Positions 15,255 to 28,216 of a stretch of DNA of 33,626 nt are shown here, one piece after another. A program made the position numbers and the translations under genes. Source of the stretch: Thioalkalivibrio sulfidiphilus (lineage in GTDB: Bacteria > Pseudomonadota > Gammaproteobacteria > Ectothiorhodospirales > Ectothiorhodospiraceae); assembly GCF_000377945.1 (NCBI RefSeq), contig NZ_KB898954.1, forward strand, positions 1 to 33,626, given 5' to 3'. The notes under the pieces are model-generated. The model saw nothing but the letters and a program-made list of their open reading frames with translations. It ran no database searches and had not been told where the DNA came from. Positions within the stretch are counted from its first letter, which is position 1. Every line of letters begins with the position of its first letter.

Positions 15255-17854
15255 TCAGGTCAGCGCATCGGCATCGCCGCGCCGGCGGCGCAGGTAGGCG
15301 TCCACACCTGCGCAGGTCTCGCGGAAGGCCTGTTCGATGTGGGTCACGTAGGTGGCGGGCTTGTCCGTGCCCAGTTCATAGGGCTTGAGCCCCTCCGCCG
15401 CCTGACACAGGCGCACCAGCAGGGCGCCGCCCATCTCCCCGGCGCTGCCTTTGAGGGCATGCAGGGCGTCGCGCATGCGCGGGTAGTCTTTCATGATGAC
15501 CGCCTGGTGCAGGTCGGCGAGCTGCTGTTCCCCGTCGCGCCGGAAACCCTCCAGCAGATCCATCAGGAACACCGGCCCCGAACCGAGGCGAACCAGGCTG
15601 TCCAGGACTTCCGAATTGAGCACATCGACCTCCTTTGTCGCAGTTTGTGTCGCGGCTGGCTCGGGCCGCGTCTCCAGGTTTGCAGGTCTCGCGGCGCCCT
15701 GCAGGGCCAGCCCCGCCACCGTGTCCAGCAGGCGCCGGGCATCCAGGGGCTTGGTCAGGTAGGCCTCGGCGCCTGCCTCGCGACAGGCCACCAGGGCCTC
15801 CGTAGTGGCATCGGCCGTCAGCACGATGGCCGGCAGCCTGGCCTCCTCGGCCATGAAGCCCCGGGCCTTGAGCACATCCAGCCCACCCATCACGGGCATG
15901 TTCATGTCCAGGATCATCAGATCGAAATCCCGCGCCCGGGCGGACAGCAGGTCCAGCGCCGCCTCGCCGTTGCCCACCACCGTCACCTTGTGGCCGGCCC
16001 GTTCCAGGATGCCCGAGATGACCCGCTGGTTGACCGTGTTGTCCTCGGCCACCAGGATGCGCAGGGCCCGCACGCCGCCGGCACGGCTGCGATAATGGTC
16101 GGCCAGGGAGACGACATTTTCCGCAGGCTCCGTCGCACTTTGTGCCGCGTGCAGGGCATTGAACAGCAGGGTCTTGTCCGGTGGCGCGCCCAACACGGCG
16201 GAATAGCCGGCCCGCAGCCAGACGTCCTGGGCCGGCCCCGCCGGACCGTCATCCAGCAGGATCAGGGGCAGGCGCCGCAGGCTCGCATCCTGGCGCAGCA
16301 GGCCCAGGAAATGGGCGGGATCGGCCCCCAGCATGCGGCGCTGGACCAGCACGACCGCGTGGGGTTCAGTCGGGTTCTCACCGCCGTGAAACAGTTGTGC
16401 CAGGGCCTGGGGCGGACTCTCCGCGGACTCCGGCACCAGCCCCCAGCCCGAGAGCAGTTCGCCGAGACCGGCGGCGAGCTGCTCTCGGCCAGGATGAGCA
16501 CCCGGCTGCCTTCCGAGGCCAGGGCGCCGCGGCTTGCCTCCTCCGGGATCTCCTGCCGGCCCAAGGGCAGGTCGAAGTAGAAGGTGGTGCCCTCACCCAC
16601 ACGGCTTTCCAGACCCATGGTCCCGCCCATCAGCTGCACCAGCTGGCGGGCGATGGTGGTGCCGAGCCCGGTGCCGCCATAGCGACGGGTGACGGTGGTG
16701 TCCGCCTGCTCGAAGCTCTCGAAGATGCGCGCCTGGGCCTCCTCCGGGATGCCGATGCCCGTGTCGCGCACCTTGAAGCGCAGGCGCACCGCATCCTCGG
16801 CGGGTGCTTCCAGCAACTGCACGGAGAGCTCCACCTGGCCCCGCTCGGTGAACTTCAGCGCGTTGCCGATCAGGTTCACCAGCACCTGGCGCAGGTGCAG
16901 GGCGTCGCCATGCAGTGCAAAGGGCACGCTGGGGTCGATGCGCGCCCCCAGGTGCAGGCCCTTGCTGCGGGCCTGGGCCTCGAACATGCCCAGGGTGCCG
17001 TGCACCAGGCGATGCAGGTCGAAGTCCTCCCGCTCGCTGCTGAGCTTGCCCGCTTCGATGCGCGAGATGTCCAGGATGTTCTCGATCAGGCCCAGCAGCA
17101 CCCGGGCGGAGGTGTGGATGGATCGACCCAGGTCCCGCTGCTCGTCGTTGAGCGGCGTGTCCATGAGCAGGTCGCTCATGCCGATCACGCCGTTGAGCGG
17201 GGTGCGCAGCTCATGGCTCATGTTGGCCAGGAAACGGCTCTTGGCCTGGTTGGCCTCGTTGGCCCGGTCGATGGCGCCCTTGAGGGTGCGCAGCAGGGTG
17301 GCGGTGTACAGGGGCACCATGATCAGCACCAGCATCAGGCTGAAGCTGAACACCGGGTGGGTGGACCAGAAGGGGCTGAGCGCGAACACCATCGCGAAAC
17401 CGGCCAGGGCCATGACCGTGGCGGCGTAGAGGTAGGGCAGGCCGTAGCGAAAGCCATTGCCCACGATGACCCACAGATACACCGCCAGGATCGGCGCGCC
17501 GGCCTCGCCGCCCAGCAGCAGGCTGAGGGAGGCGCCGGCCATGTCCCCCGCCATGCCCAGCAGACGTCGCGAGGGGCTCGGTTCCGGCCACAACAGAATG
17601 GCCAGAAAGATGCCCAGGGAGAAGGCCAGGAACAGGGTACTGCCCAGGCGGGCATATTCCAGCGCGGGGGGATCCACCACCGCCGCAAACAGGGGCGAGT
17701 GGAAATAGAGGAACACCGCCATGCCGATGATCAGGCGCAGCAGCGCCTGCTGGTGTTCACTGTCGGCACGGGAGGCCAGGCGCTGGCGAATCATGGCTAG
17801 CGCCGACGGCGAGACCTGGCCCGAGCCGGTCGGGCGTTGTCTGGGATTATTCAC
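15255..17854 (-). pseudogene. rpfC: RpfC-like hybrid sensor kinase with a one-base frameshift
   Basis: The gene encodes about 866 residues across two frames. The first part (17854 to about 16484) starts at GTG with a GGAGG site 6 nt upstream. It has about five N-terminal membrane helices after a RADSEHQQ segment like that of RpfC, a HisKA domain (HELRTP, His near residue 214) and an HATPase domain (NALKFT, DTGIGIP, GGTGLGT). After RVLILAE the frame is lost at about 16481-16490; a -1 shift there restores [18 protein letters not shown]. The second part has a degenerate receiver, a true receiver (ILVAEDN, phospho-Asp in LMILDMNMP, YLTKP) and an HPt domain (HALKGSAGEMGG). RpfC senses DSF and relays phosphate to RpfG. 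One base missing in GAGAG would explain everything: mutation or sequence error. A GTG at 16436 could restart translation of the receiver-HPt part. Confidence 0.85.
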
Positions 17855-17859
17855 CGCGG

Positions 17860-17868
17860 CCCTCCCTG
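17860..17868 (-). promoter_or_regulatory. rpfC ribosome-binding site, complementary to sRNA loop
   Basis: On the minus strand this reads CAGGGAGGG, with GGAGG six bases before the GTG start at 17854; this decides the rpfC start. All nine bases are complementary to the loop of hairpin 2 (CCCUCCCUG) in the small RNA at 8722-8837. A regulatory pairing is inferred; G-rich ribosome-binding sites will often match C-rich loops by chance. Confidence 0.5.
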
Positions 17869-17919
17869 GAGCCGGCCCGCCCGCCACGGTGGGCGAACCA
17901 CTGAAAAAATGCTCGCACC

Positions 17920-19119
17920 CTAGGTCGTGTCGCGCAAGCTGTCCTCGACCTGGCAGATGCGCTCGAAGCAGCTCAGGAAGGCCGCAACGCAGGTGGGGTC
18001 GAAGCGTCTGCCGGCCTCATCACGCAGGAAATCGCAGGCCGCCTCACGGCTCCAGGCGGACTTGTAGGGGCGGTCGGAGCGCAGGGCGTCGTAGACATCG
18101 GCCACGGCGACGATACGCGCCGGCAGGGGGATGTCCTCGCCCGCCAGCCCGTGGGGATAGCCCTCACCGTCCCAGCGTTCGTGGTGGCCCAGCGCGATCA
18201 CCGCGCCCATCTGGATGTAACGGGACTTGGATTCCATCAGGATCTGATGACCGATGATGGCGTGGCGCATCATGATCTCGCGCTCCTCCGGGGTGAGTTC
18301 GCCCGGCTTGAGCAGGATCTGATCCGGCACGCCGATCTTGCCGATGTCGTGCATCGGGGCGGCCAGCTCGATGGTCTCGCACAGCACCTCGTCCAGACCC
18401 AGGGCCTCGGCCACGCAGCGGGCGTAGCGGGCCATGCGCAGCACGTGATTGCCCGTGCCCTCGTCCCGGTATTCACCCGCCTTGGCGAGCCGGAACAGGG
18501 TCTCCCGTTCCCGCTTGATGACCTCCTGGGTGGCGGCGCGCACCCGCTGCTCCAGCCACTGGGCGCGCTTGCGAACCAGGCGCCCCTGGCGGCGCAGCTG
18601 GAGCAGGTTGCGGCAACGCACCCGGCATTCCACCGGGTCCAGGGGACGGGACAGGAAATCCGTGGCGCCGGCCTCCAGGGCCTCGTAACGCACGTTGCGG
18701 TCCTCGAGCACGGTCACCACCACGATGGGCACATCAGCGCCGCCGGGTATGGCGCGCACGGCACGGATGAATTGGGCGCCGTTCATCCCGGGCATGCGGT
18801 AGTCGGTGACGATCAGGTCCGGCAGGTTCTCGCGCACGTCCAGCAGGGCATCCTGGGGCGCGGCATAGTCGACGATCTCCACCCCCTGGCCCACGTCCTG
18901 GAGCAGCTCCCGCAGGATGCGCCGCCCCGTGGACTGGTCGTCCACGATGACCAGGCGCATGCGGGCCGCCGGCGGGGTGTATTCGTACTCACCCTCTCCC
19001 TCGGCATGGCTCGAACGCCACTGGGCCGGCGCCGTGCGCCGGCGGGCGGCCTCCCGGGTCATGGAGATGACCTGGGCCTTCCGGGGATCGGAAATGTGAA
19101 GTTCATTCATGAGAATCAT
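17920..19119 (-). CDS. rpfG: RpfG-like response regulator, REC-HD-GYP cyclic di-GMP phosphodiesterase
   Basis: A 399-residue two-domain regulator. The receiver domain (about 54-170) has acidic residues in LVIVDDQ and the phospho-acceptor D106 in [13 protein letters not shown]; the usual Lys-Pro is Arg-Pro (FLSRPLDP). The HD-GYP domain (about 205-390) has HD at 257-258 ([11 protein letters not shown]), [11 protein letters not shown] at 312-322 and a full set of metal-binding histidines. Such proteins hydrolyse cyclic di-GMP when phosphorylated by RpfC. The start is uncertain: ATG at 19119 or at 19110, neither with a clear ribosome-binding site. The gene lies 65 bp upstream of rpfC on the same strand, as in the Xanthomonas rpfGHC operon but without rpfH. 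It links DSF sensing to cyclic di-GMP removal, opposing the two GGDEF cyclases in the window. Confidence 0.92.
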   Translation of the reverse strand: MILMNELHISDPRKAQVISMTREAARRRTAPAQWRSSHAEGEGEYEYTPPAARMRLVIVDDQSTGRRILRELLQDVGQGVEIVDYAAPQDALLDVRENLPDLIVTDYRMPGMNGAQFIRAVRAIPGGADVPIVVVTVLEDRNVRYEALEAGATDFLSRPLDPVECRVRCRNLLQLRRQGRLVRKRAQWLEQRVRAATQEVIKRERETLFRLAKAGEYRDEGTGNHVLRMARYARCVAEALGLDEVLCETIELAAPMHDIGKIGVPDQILLKPGELTPEEREIMMRHAIIGHQILMESKSRYIQMGAVIALGHHERWDGEGYPHGLAGEDIPLPARIVAVADVYDALRSDRPYKSAWSREAACDFLRDEAGRRFDPTCVAAFLSCFERICQVEDSLRDTT

Positions 19120-19227
19120 TCTGGCAGAGCGCCGGAAGGTCGGGTGGCAAAGCGGCGGGATTGTTGATGGGCGTCACAGTCCGGCCGACATACGACGTGG
19201 AGATACCAAGCAAAGAGTAAGGCCTTT

Positions 19228-19268
19228 CACTTCCCACTTCCCACTTCCCAATCCCCCCTTCCCACTTC
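19228..19268. repeat. Heptamer repeat CACTTCC with interruptions
   Basis: Three perfect tandem copies of CACTTCC (19228-19248), then CAATCCCCCC and a further CTTCCCACTTC. The last copy runs into the uvrD stop codon (19267-19269). It lies in the 147-bp gap between uvrD and rpfG, both minus strand. No inverted partner is evident. Confidence 0.93.
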
Positions 19269-21432
19269 AGGACACCTTTTCCAGCTTGGCATACCCCGCC
19301 ACCAGCCACTTGGCCCCGTGCTCGGCGAAATGCACCTGGATGCGGGCGTTGCTGCCCTGGCCCTCGCAGTCGGTGATCACCCCCTCGCCGAACTTCTGGT
19401 GGGCCACCCGCACCCCCACCCGCAGGCCGTCGCCGGCATCGTTGGCCACCTGCTCGGGGCGACGGAACACCGGCTGGCTGATGCGCGCCCGGGGACGGAT
19501 GTCCTCGATCAGTTCGGCGGGCAACTCCGCCAGGAAGCGCGACGGGGCGTTGAAGGTCTCCCGGCCGTGCAGCCGGCGGGATTCCGCGTAGCAAAGCACC
19601 AGCTGCCGGCGCGCCCGGGTGATGCCCACGTAGGCCAGCCGGCGCTCCTCCTCCATGCGCCCGGGCTCTTCCACGGACATGCGGTGGGGGAACAGGCCCT
19701 CCTCCATGCCCGCCATGAACACCAGGGGGAACTCAAGGCCCTTGGCGGAATGCAGGGTCATGAGCTGCACGCAGTCCTCGAAGGCCGACGCCTCCCCCTC
19801 CCCGGACTCCAGCGCCGCGTGGGCCAGGAAGGCAGTCAGCGTGTTCATGTCGCCGTGGGTCTCCGGGTCTAAGCTGAAGCCCCGGGCCGCGCTCACCAGC
19901 TCGTCCAGGTTCTCCACCCGGGCCTGGGCCTTCTCGCCCTTCTCGGCGGCATAGAAGTCCCGCAGGCCGGAATGCTGAATCACGTGCTCCGCCTGCTCGT
20001 GCAGGGGCAGGTCACGGCAGGCCTCGGCGAGTCCGTCCACCAGGGCCAGGAAACCGCGCAGGGCATTGCCCGCCCGGGCGGTCAGGGCACCCGTTTCCAG
20101 CAACCGGGCGGAGGCGCCCCAGAGGGACTGGTCCCGTTCCCGGACCAAGTCGCGGATCTGCGCCAGGGTACGCTCGCCCAGGCCGCGGGCGGGCTGGTTG
20201 ACCACCCGCTCGAAGGCGGCGTCATCCTCGCGGCTCGCCACCAGGCGCAGGTAGGCCAGGGCGTCCTTGATCTCGGCCCGCTCGAAGAAGCGCAGCCCGC
20301 CGTAGACCCGGTAGGGGATACGCGCCTGAATGAGGGCTTCTTCGAACACCCGCGACTGGGCGTTGGAGCGGTACAGGATGGCCACTTCGCTGTGGCGATG
20401 TCCCTCGCGCAGCCATTCCTCGATGCGCCCGGCCACGAAGCGGGCCTCGTCCTGCTCGTTGAAGGCGGCATACAGGGCGATGGGCGCGCCCTCGCTGTCC
20501 TCGGTCCAGAGGTTCTTGCCCAGGCGCCCGTCGTTGTGCTCGATGAGTGCGTTGGCGGCCTTGAGGATGTTGCCGGTGGAGCGGTAGTTCTGCTCCAGGC
20601 GCACGGTGCGGGTGCCCGGGAAGTCGCGGCTGAAGTGCTGGATGTGCTCGATGCGCGCGCCGCGCCAGCCGTAGATGGACTGGTCGTCGTCACCCACGGC
20701 GAACACTGGGATGCGGCTGCCCGCCAGCAGGCGCAGCCAGCCGTACTGGATGGCGTTGGTGTCCTGGAACTCGTCCACCAGGATGTGGCGGAAACGGGCC
20801 CGGTAGTGTTCCAGCAGGGCGGGGGTGTCGCGCAGCAGTTCCAGGGCGCGCAGCAGCAGCTCGGCGAAATCCACCACGCCGGCGCGCTTGCAGGCCGCCT
20901 CGTAGGCGCTGTAGATGCGCACCAGCTGACGGTTCACCGGGTCGCCGTGATCCTCCATGTGCTGGGGGCGCACGCCCTCGTCCTTGCGGGCGTTGATGAA
21001 CCACTGGGCCTGGCGCGGCGGCCAGCGGGCCTCGTCCAGCTCCAGCGCCTTGAGCACCCGCTTGACCATGCGCAGCTGGTCGTCGGAATCCAGGATCTGG
21101 AAGCCCTGGGGCAGGCCCGCATCCTGCCAGTGGGCACGCAGCAGGCGGTGGGCCAGGCCGTGAAAGGTGCCCACCCACATGCCGCGCACCGGCATGCCCA
21201 GCAGGGCCTCGATGCGCCCGCGCATCTCCGCCGCGGCCTTGTTGGTGAAGGTCACGGCGAGGATACTGTGGGGAGAAAGTCCCTCCACCTGGATCAGCCA
21301 GGCGATGCGGTGGGTGAGCACGCGGGTCTTGCCGCTGCCGGCGCCGGCCAGTACCAGCACCGGCCCCGGGTCGGCGCTCACGGCCTCCCGCTGGGCAGGG
21401 TTCAGGGAATCGAGCAGGGTGGTCACGTCCAT
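19267..21432 (-). CDS. uvrD: DNA helicase II
   Basis: A 721-residue superfamily 1A 3'-5' helicase, nearly the length of E. coli UvrD (720) and colinear with it throughout. Motif I is AGAGSGKT (29-36), Ia VTFTNKAAAEM, II VDEFQDT, III GDDDQSIYGWRGA, IV EQNYRST, V LMTLHSAKGLEFPLVF and VI RRLAYVGITRAR. The C-terminal Tudor-like segment (VRVAHQKFGEGVITDCEG) that contacts RNA polymerase in UvrD/PcrA is present. Its roles are nucleotide excision repair, mismatch repair and removal of RecA filaments. The ATG at 21430-21432 has only a weak ribosome-binding site. It is divergent from sucA across 119 bp containing a palindrome. I see no canonical LexA box there. Confidence 0.97.
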   Translation of the reverse strand: MDVTTLLDSLNPAQREAVSADPGPVLVLAGAGSGKTRVLTHRIAWLIQVEGLSPHSILAVTFTNKAAAEMRGRIEALLGMPVRGMWVGTFHGLAHRLLRAHWQDAGLPQGFQILDSDDQLRMVKRVLKALELDEARWPPRQAQWFINARKDEGVRPQHMEDHGDPVNRQLVRIYSAYEAACKRAGVVDFAELLLRALELLRDTPALLEHYRARFRHILVDEFQDTNAIQYGWLRLLAGSRIPVFAVGDDDQSIYGWRGARIEHIQHFSRDFPGTRTVRLEQNYRSTGNILKAANALIEHNDGRLGKNLWTEDSEGAPIALYAAFNEQDEARFVAGRIEEWLREGHRHSEVAILYRSNAQSRVFEEALIQARIPYRVYGGLRFFERAEIKDALAYLRLVASREDDAAFERVVNQPARGLGERTLAQIRDLVRERDQSLWGASARLLETGALTARAGNALRGFLALVDGLAEACRDLPLHEQAEHVIQHSGLRDFYAAEKGEKAQARVENLDELVSAARGFSLDPETHGDMNTLTAFLAHAALESGEGEASAFEDCVQLMTLHSAKGLEFPLVFMAGMEEGLFPHRMSVEEPGRMEEERRLAYVGITRARRQLVLCYAESRRLHGRETFNAPSRFLAELPAELIEDIRPRARISQPVFRRPEQVANDAGDGLRVGVRVAHQKFGEGVITDCEGQGSNARIQVHFAEHGAKWLVAGYAKLEKVS

Positions 21433-21491
21433 CCCAGCAGTCTACCAAACCCGGCCAGACGCCGGGCGGCTTGGACGGCCCCTGCGGGAAC

Positions 21492-21511
21492 GTCTATGTA
21501 TATACATGGAC
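21492..21511. promoter_or_regulatory. Near-perfect 20-bp palindrome between uvrD and sucA
   Basis: A perfect 12-bp palindrome ATGTATATACAT (21496-21507) extends to 20 bp with one mismatched pair (21495/21508). It is AT-rich in a GC-rich setting and sits 40 bp upstream of sucA and 59 bp upstream of uvrD, so it is a good candidate operator for either. The half-site spacing (TGT-N4-ACA) does not fit LexA; GntR-family sites are similar in style. Which protein binds is unknown. Confidence 0.55.
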
Positions 21512-21551
21512 CAACGAATATCGACCCAGCCATTCCGACCGACACGCGCAC

Positions 21552-24398
<2,847 letters not shown>

Positions 24399-24431
24399 TA
24401 AAACCAACAACGCAAGTCACAAGGACCTTTC

Positions 24432-25664
<1,233 letters not shown>

Positions 25665-25693
25665 TCCCCTGGCTGCGTCAGCGTTCAGACAAT

Positions 25694-25790
25694 CAAAAGC
25701 ATTAACGCAAAGGGCGCTAAGAAGGTCTTTTCTAGAAAAAACCTTTGCGTCCTTTGCGCATCCTTTGCGCCCTTTGCGTTCCGGCTTTTG
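25694..25790. repeat. Word-repeat hairpin between sucB and phnD-like gene
   Basis: A nearly loop-less inverted repeat of 97 bp. Outer CAAAAGC (25694-25700) pairs with GCTTTTG (25784-25790), AACGCAAAGGGCGC (25704-25717) with GCGCCCTTTGCGTT (25767-25780), and the centre (25724-25743) is a palindrome around TTCTAGAA. The right arm repeats CCTTTGCG four times and is longer, so extra copies bulge out. It fills the 133-bp gap between two convergent genes and could stop transcription from both sides. Confidence 0.95.
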
Positions 25791-25797
25791 ACTTTAC

Positions 25798-26646
25798 CTA
25801 CCGCCCCGCCTGAGCCGGCGGCGTATCGAAGGGCCGGATCAGTTCCCGGATCACGTCGTACTCCGCATCCGTGACCGGCGCGAAACCGTCATAGCTGGGG
25901 TCCAGGGCGCGCATCGCCGGTCCGGAGAACGGGTCGTCGGGCCGGGCGGCCAGCAGGGCCTCGCGCAGGCGTTCGGTCAAGGCCGGATCCAGGCCCTTGC
26001 GGGCGGCGATCACGTAGGGCGGCAGCAGGGGCGATTCGTACAGGATGCGAATGCCCTCGCCCTGCCAGCGGAAGGCGGTGGTGTCCTTGAGGATGCCCGC
26101 GTCGAAATCGCCGTTCATCACGCCGCGCACGATGTTGTCGTAGTGACCCAGGAAGTGATACTCGCCCAAGGTCTCCAGGGGCATGCCCGCACCCACCACC
26201 GTGGCCCGCTGCAGCAGGGCCGCGCGATCACCGAACGCAAAGCGCTTGCCGGCCAGGTCCTCGACGCTGCGGATGGGGCTGTCTTCGGCCACCACGATCA
26301 TCAGCCTGAAGGCCTCCTCACCGTCGGTGACCGTCTTCACCAGGGGTTCCACCTCGCCCCGGGCCCGGGCGCGGACGTAGGCCACCGGGGTCAGGTAGGC
26401 GAGATCCGAACGGCCCTCGCTCACCTCCTTGATGGCGTCGGGCATGTTGGGCGAGAGGCGCAGGCTCACGGGCATGTCCATGGCCGCGCTCAGATACTCG
26501 GTCACCGGCAAGAGCCGCTGGTACATCTGTGCCGGGATGTCCATGGCCACGGAGCCGAACACCAGCTCCCCGGGAGCACGCGGTTCATTGGCCTGGACAC
26601 CCAGGGACGCGACCAGGAGCAAACAGGACATCAGGACACGCTTCAT
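25798..26646 (-). CDS. PhnD-like periplasmic solute-binding protein
   Basis: A 282-residue exported protein. The signal peptide (MKRVLMSCLLLVASLGVQA) is cleaved before NEPRAPGELVFGSV. The mature part has the two-lobe fold of the phosphate/phosphite/phosphonate-binding family (PhnD-like): LTPVAYVRA, VVAEDSPIRSVEDLAGKRFAFGD and GVMNGDFDAGILKDTTA. No ABC permease or ATPase gene is nearby. Instead it lies 12 bp after a membrane diguanylate cyclase on the same strand, with a GAGGA ribosome-binding site before its ATG. The likely role is ligand sensing for that cyclase rather than transport, by analogy with NspS/MbaA pairs; this is inference. The ligand cannot be told. Confidence 0.88.
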   Translation of the reverse strand: MKRVLMSCLLLVASLGVQANEPRAPGELVFGSVAMDIPAQMYQRLLPVTEYLSAAMDMPVSLRLSPNMPDAIKEVSEGRSDLAYLTPVAYVRARARGEVEPLVKTVTDGEEAFRLMIVVAEDSPIRSVEDLAGKRFAFGDRAALLQRATVVGAGMPLETLGEYHFLGHYDNIVRGVMNGDFDAGILKDTTAFRWQGEGIRILYESPLLPPYVIAARKGLDPALTERLREALLAARPDDPFSGPAMRALDPSYDGFAPVTDAEYDVIRELIRPFDTPPAQAGR

Positions 26647-26658
26647 GACATGGATTCC

Positions 26659-27993
26659 TCAGGCAAAGTGCGTTGCTGTGGTTAGAGACTCGGTGACCAG
26701 GCTGTCGTAGTGGGTGACCCGGTTGCGGCCCGCCTGCTTGCTGGCGTACATGGCCTGGTCCGCGGCCTTGTAGAGGGCCAGTGCCGAGGTGATGCGCAGG
26801 CGGGTAGAGAGGGTGGCGACGCCGATGCTGACGGTGACGCTGATCTTGAGCGCGTCGTCCACGTTGACCACCATGGCCTCCACCGCCGCGCGCAGCTTCT
26901 CCGCCATGGCCATGGCGCCGTCTTCGTCGGCCCGGCGCAGGAACACGGCGAACTCCTCGCCCCCCAGCCGGCAGACCTCATCGGTTTCCCGCGCATGGCT
27001 CTGCAGCACGTCGGCAAACTGGCACAGGATCAGGTCGCCGATGTCATGGCCGTGGGTGTCGTTGAGTCCCTTGAAGTAATCCAGGTCCAGCACCAGCAGG
27101 CTGCTGACATCACCATGGCGGCGGAACAGGGCCATGTCCGCCTCGGTGTTCTGGTCGAAGGCACGCCGGTTGCCCAGCCCCGTGAGCGGGTCGGTGAGGC
27201 TCAGGCGCTCCAGCTCCAGGTTGGAGTGCTGCAGGGCGGCGGACTGTTCCAGCAGCTTCTGGTAGGCCTCCTTGAGCTCCCGGTCGGCGGCCTCCACCCG
27301 GCCATGGAGCTTCTGGTTGGCGGCGTTGAGCTGGGCGCGCATCTCGTTGAAGCGCCGCGCCAGCTCGCCGATCTCGTCCCGGGAATCCACCGGGATGTCG
27401 CGCAGGATCACGCCGTTCTCGTCCACGTTGGATTCCAGGGCCCGGGAGACCCGGGTGAGCGGGCCGATGATGATCCAGGACAACACCAGGAACTCGCCCA
27501 GGGCGATGAGCAGGATAACCAGCGCCTCGCGCTTGATGAGGGACTCTTTCTGCTCGGCCAGCTGCGCCACGATGGGCTCGATGCTGAGCTCCAGCTCCAG
27601 GTTACCCACCACCGTGTCATCGTTGAGCCGTACCGGGCGCTCGAAGACCACCCGCTCCACGGCCTCCCGGTCCGGATGGGCCACCTCGGCCATGGTGTTG
27701 CCCCGGTCGCTGAGCACGCGCACATGCACCACGTCACCGGTCTGGACGACCTGATTCAGCAGCAGCTGGATGGTGTGGTAGTCGTAGCCCACCACGCTGT
27801 AGGCCAGGGACCGGGACAGGTATTCCGCCATCTCCACGCCGCGCCGCTCGGTCTCGCTGAGCACGTTGCGCTCCATGTCGCGCAGCACCAGCCAGCCGCT
27901 CACGGACAGGGCGGTGAGCAGCACCGTGAGCAGCACGAGTACCACCTTCTGGCGAATGCCAAACCGGCACAGGCGCCGGCGCGGGCGGTTCAT
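26659..27993 (-). CDS. Membrane-bound diguanylate cyclase with periplasmic sensor and HAMP
   Basis: A 444-residue inner-membrane protein. TM1 (about 14-37, VVLVLLTVLLTALSVSGWLV) and TM2 (about 165-187, ALVILLIALGEFLVLSWIII) enclose a periplasmic domain of about 125 residues. A HAMP domain, a coiled coil (LHGRVEAADRELKEAYQKLL) and a C-terminal GGDEF domain follow. The active site is GGEEF, and the inhibitory I-site RETD lies five residues before it, so it should be an active, feedback-inhibited cyclase. The ATG at 27991-27993 has a strong GAGGAG site; an upstream extension of the frame is not protein-like. It forms an operon with the PhnD-like binding protein 12 bp downstream. The 223-bp gap to ubiB (27994-28216) shows no gene and no clear terminator. 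Confidence 0.92.
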   Translation of the reverse strand: MNRPRRRLCRFGIRQKVVLVLLTVLLTALSVSGWLVLRDMERNVLSETERRGVEMAEYLSRSLAYSVVGYDYHTIQLLLNQVVQTGDVVHVRVLSDRGNTMAEVAHPDREAVERVVFERPVRLNDDTVVGNLELELSIEPIVAQLAEQKESLIKREALVILLIALGEFLVLSWIIIGPLTRVSRALESNVDENGVILRDIPVDSRDEIGELARRFNEMRAQLNAANQKLHGRVEAADRELKEAYQKLLEQSAALQHSNLELERLSLTDPLTGLGNRRAFDQNTEADMALFRRHGDVSSLLVLDLDYFKGLNDTHGHDIGDLILCQFADVLQSHARETDEVCRLGGEEFAVFLRRADEDGAMAMAEKLRAAVEAMVVNVDDALKISVTVSIGVATLSTRLRITSALALYKAADQAMYASKQAGRNRVTHYDSLVTESLTTATHFA

Positions 27994-28216
27994 GGGGTCT
28001 TCTCCTCTGGCAGCGGCCCCTCTGGATCGGGCCTGGCCGGGTCTCTTCTTGATGTATCCCGGCTCTGGGGTGCGGGTCCATCGACTTGTGACCCACATCA
28101 CGCTTTTGACCAGATTACGCCAATCATTGGCCTGCTGGTGAGAGGGGAAAAGACAGAGGGAGATGACGGCCCGATGAACGGCCCGGGACGACAGGGCCGG
28201 GTGACCCGGGAAGGGC

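Noticed and set aside
15255-16436. The receiver-HPt part as a separate normal gene
   Set aside because: Its upstream frame continues as protein-like sequence ([11 protein letters not shown]) in register with the kinase gene, so a frameshifted single rpfC is more likely; an internal GTG start is only a possibility.
16481-16490. Programmed -1 ribosomal frameshift in rpfC
   Set aside because: There is no slippery heptamer of the X XXY YYZ type at the junction.
21496-21507. LexA box for uvrD
   Set aside because: LexA sites need CTGT-N8-ACAG; here the half-sites TGT and ACA are only 4 bp apart.
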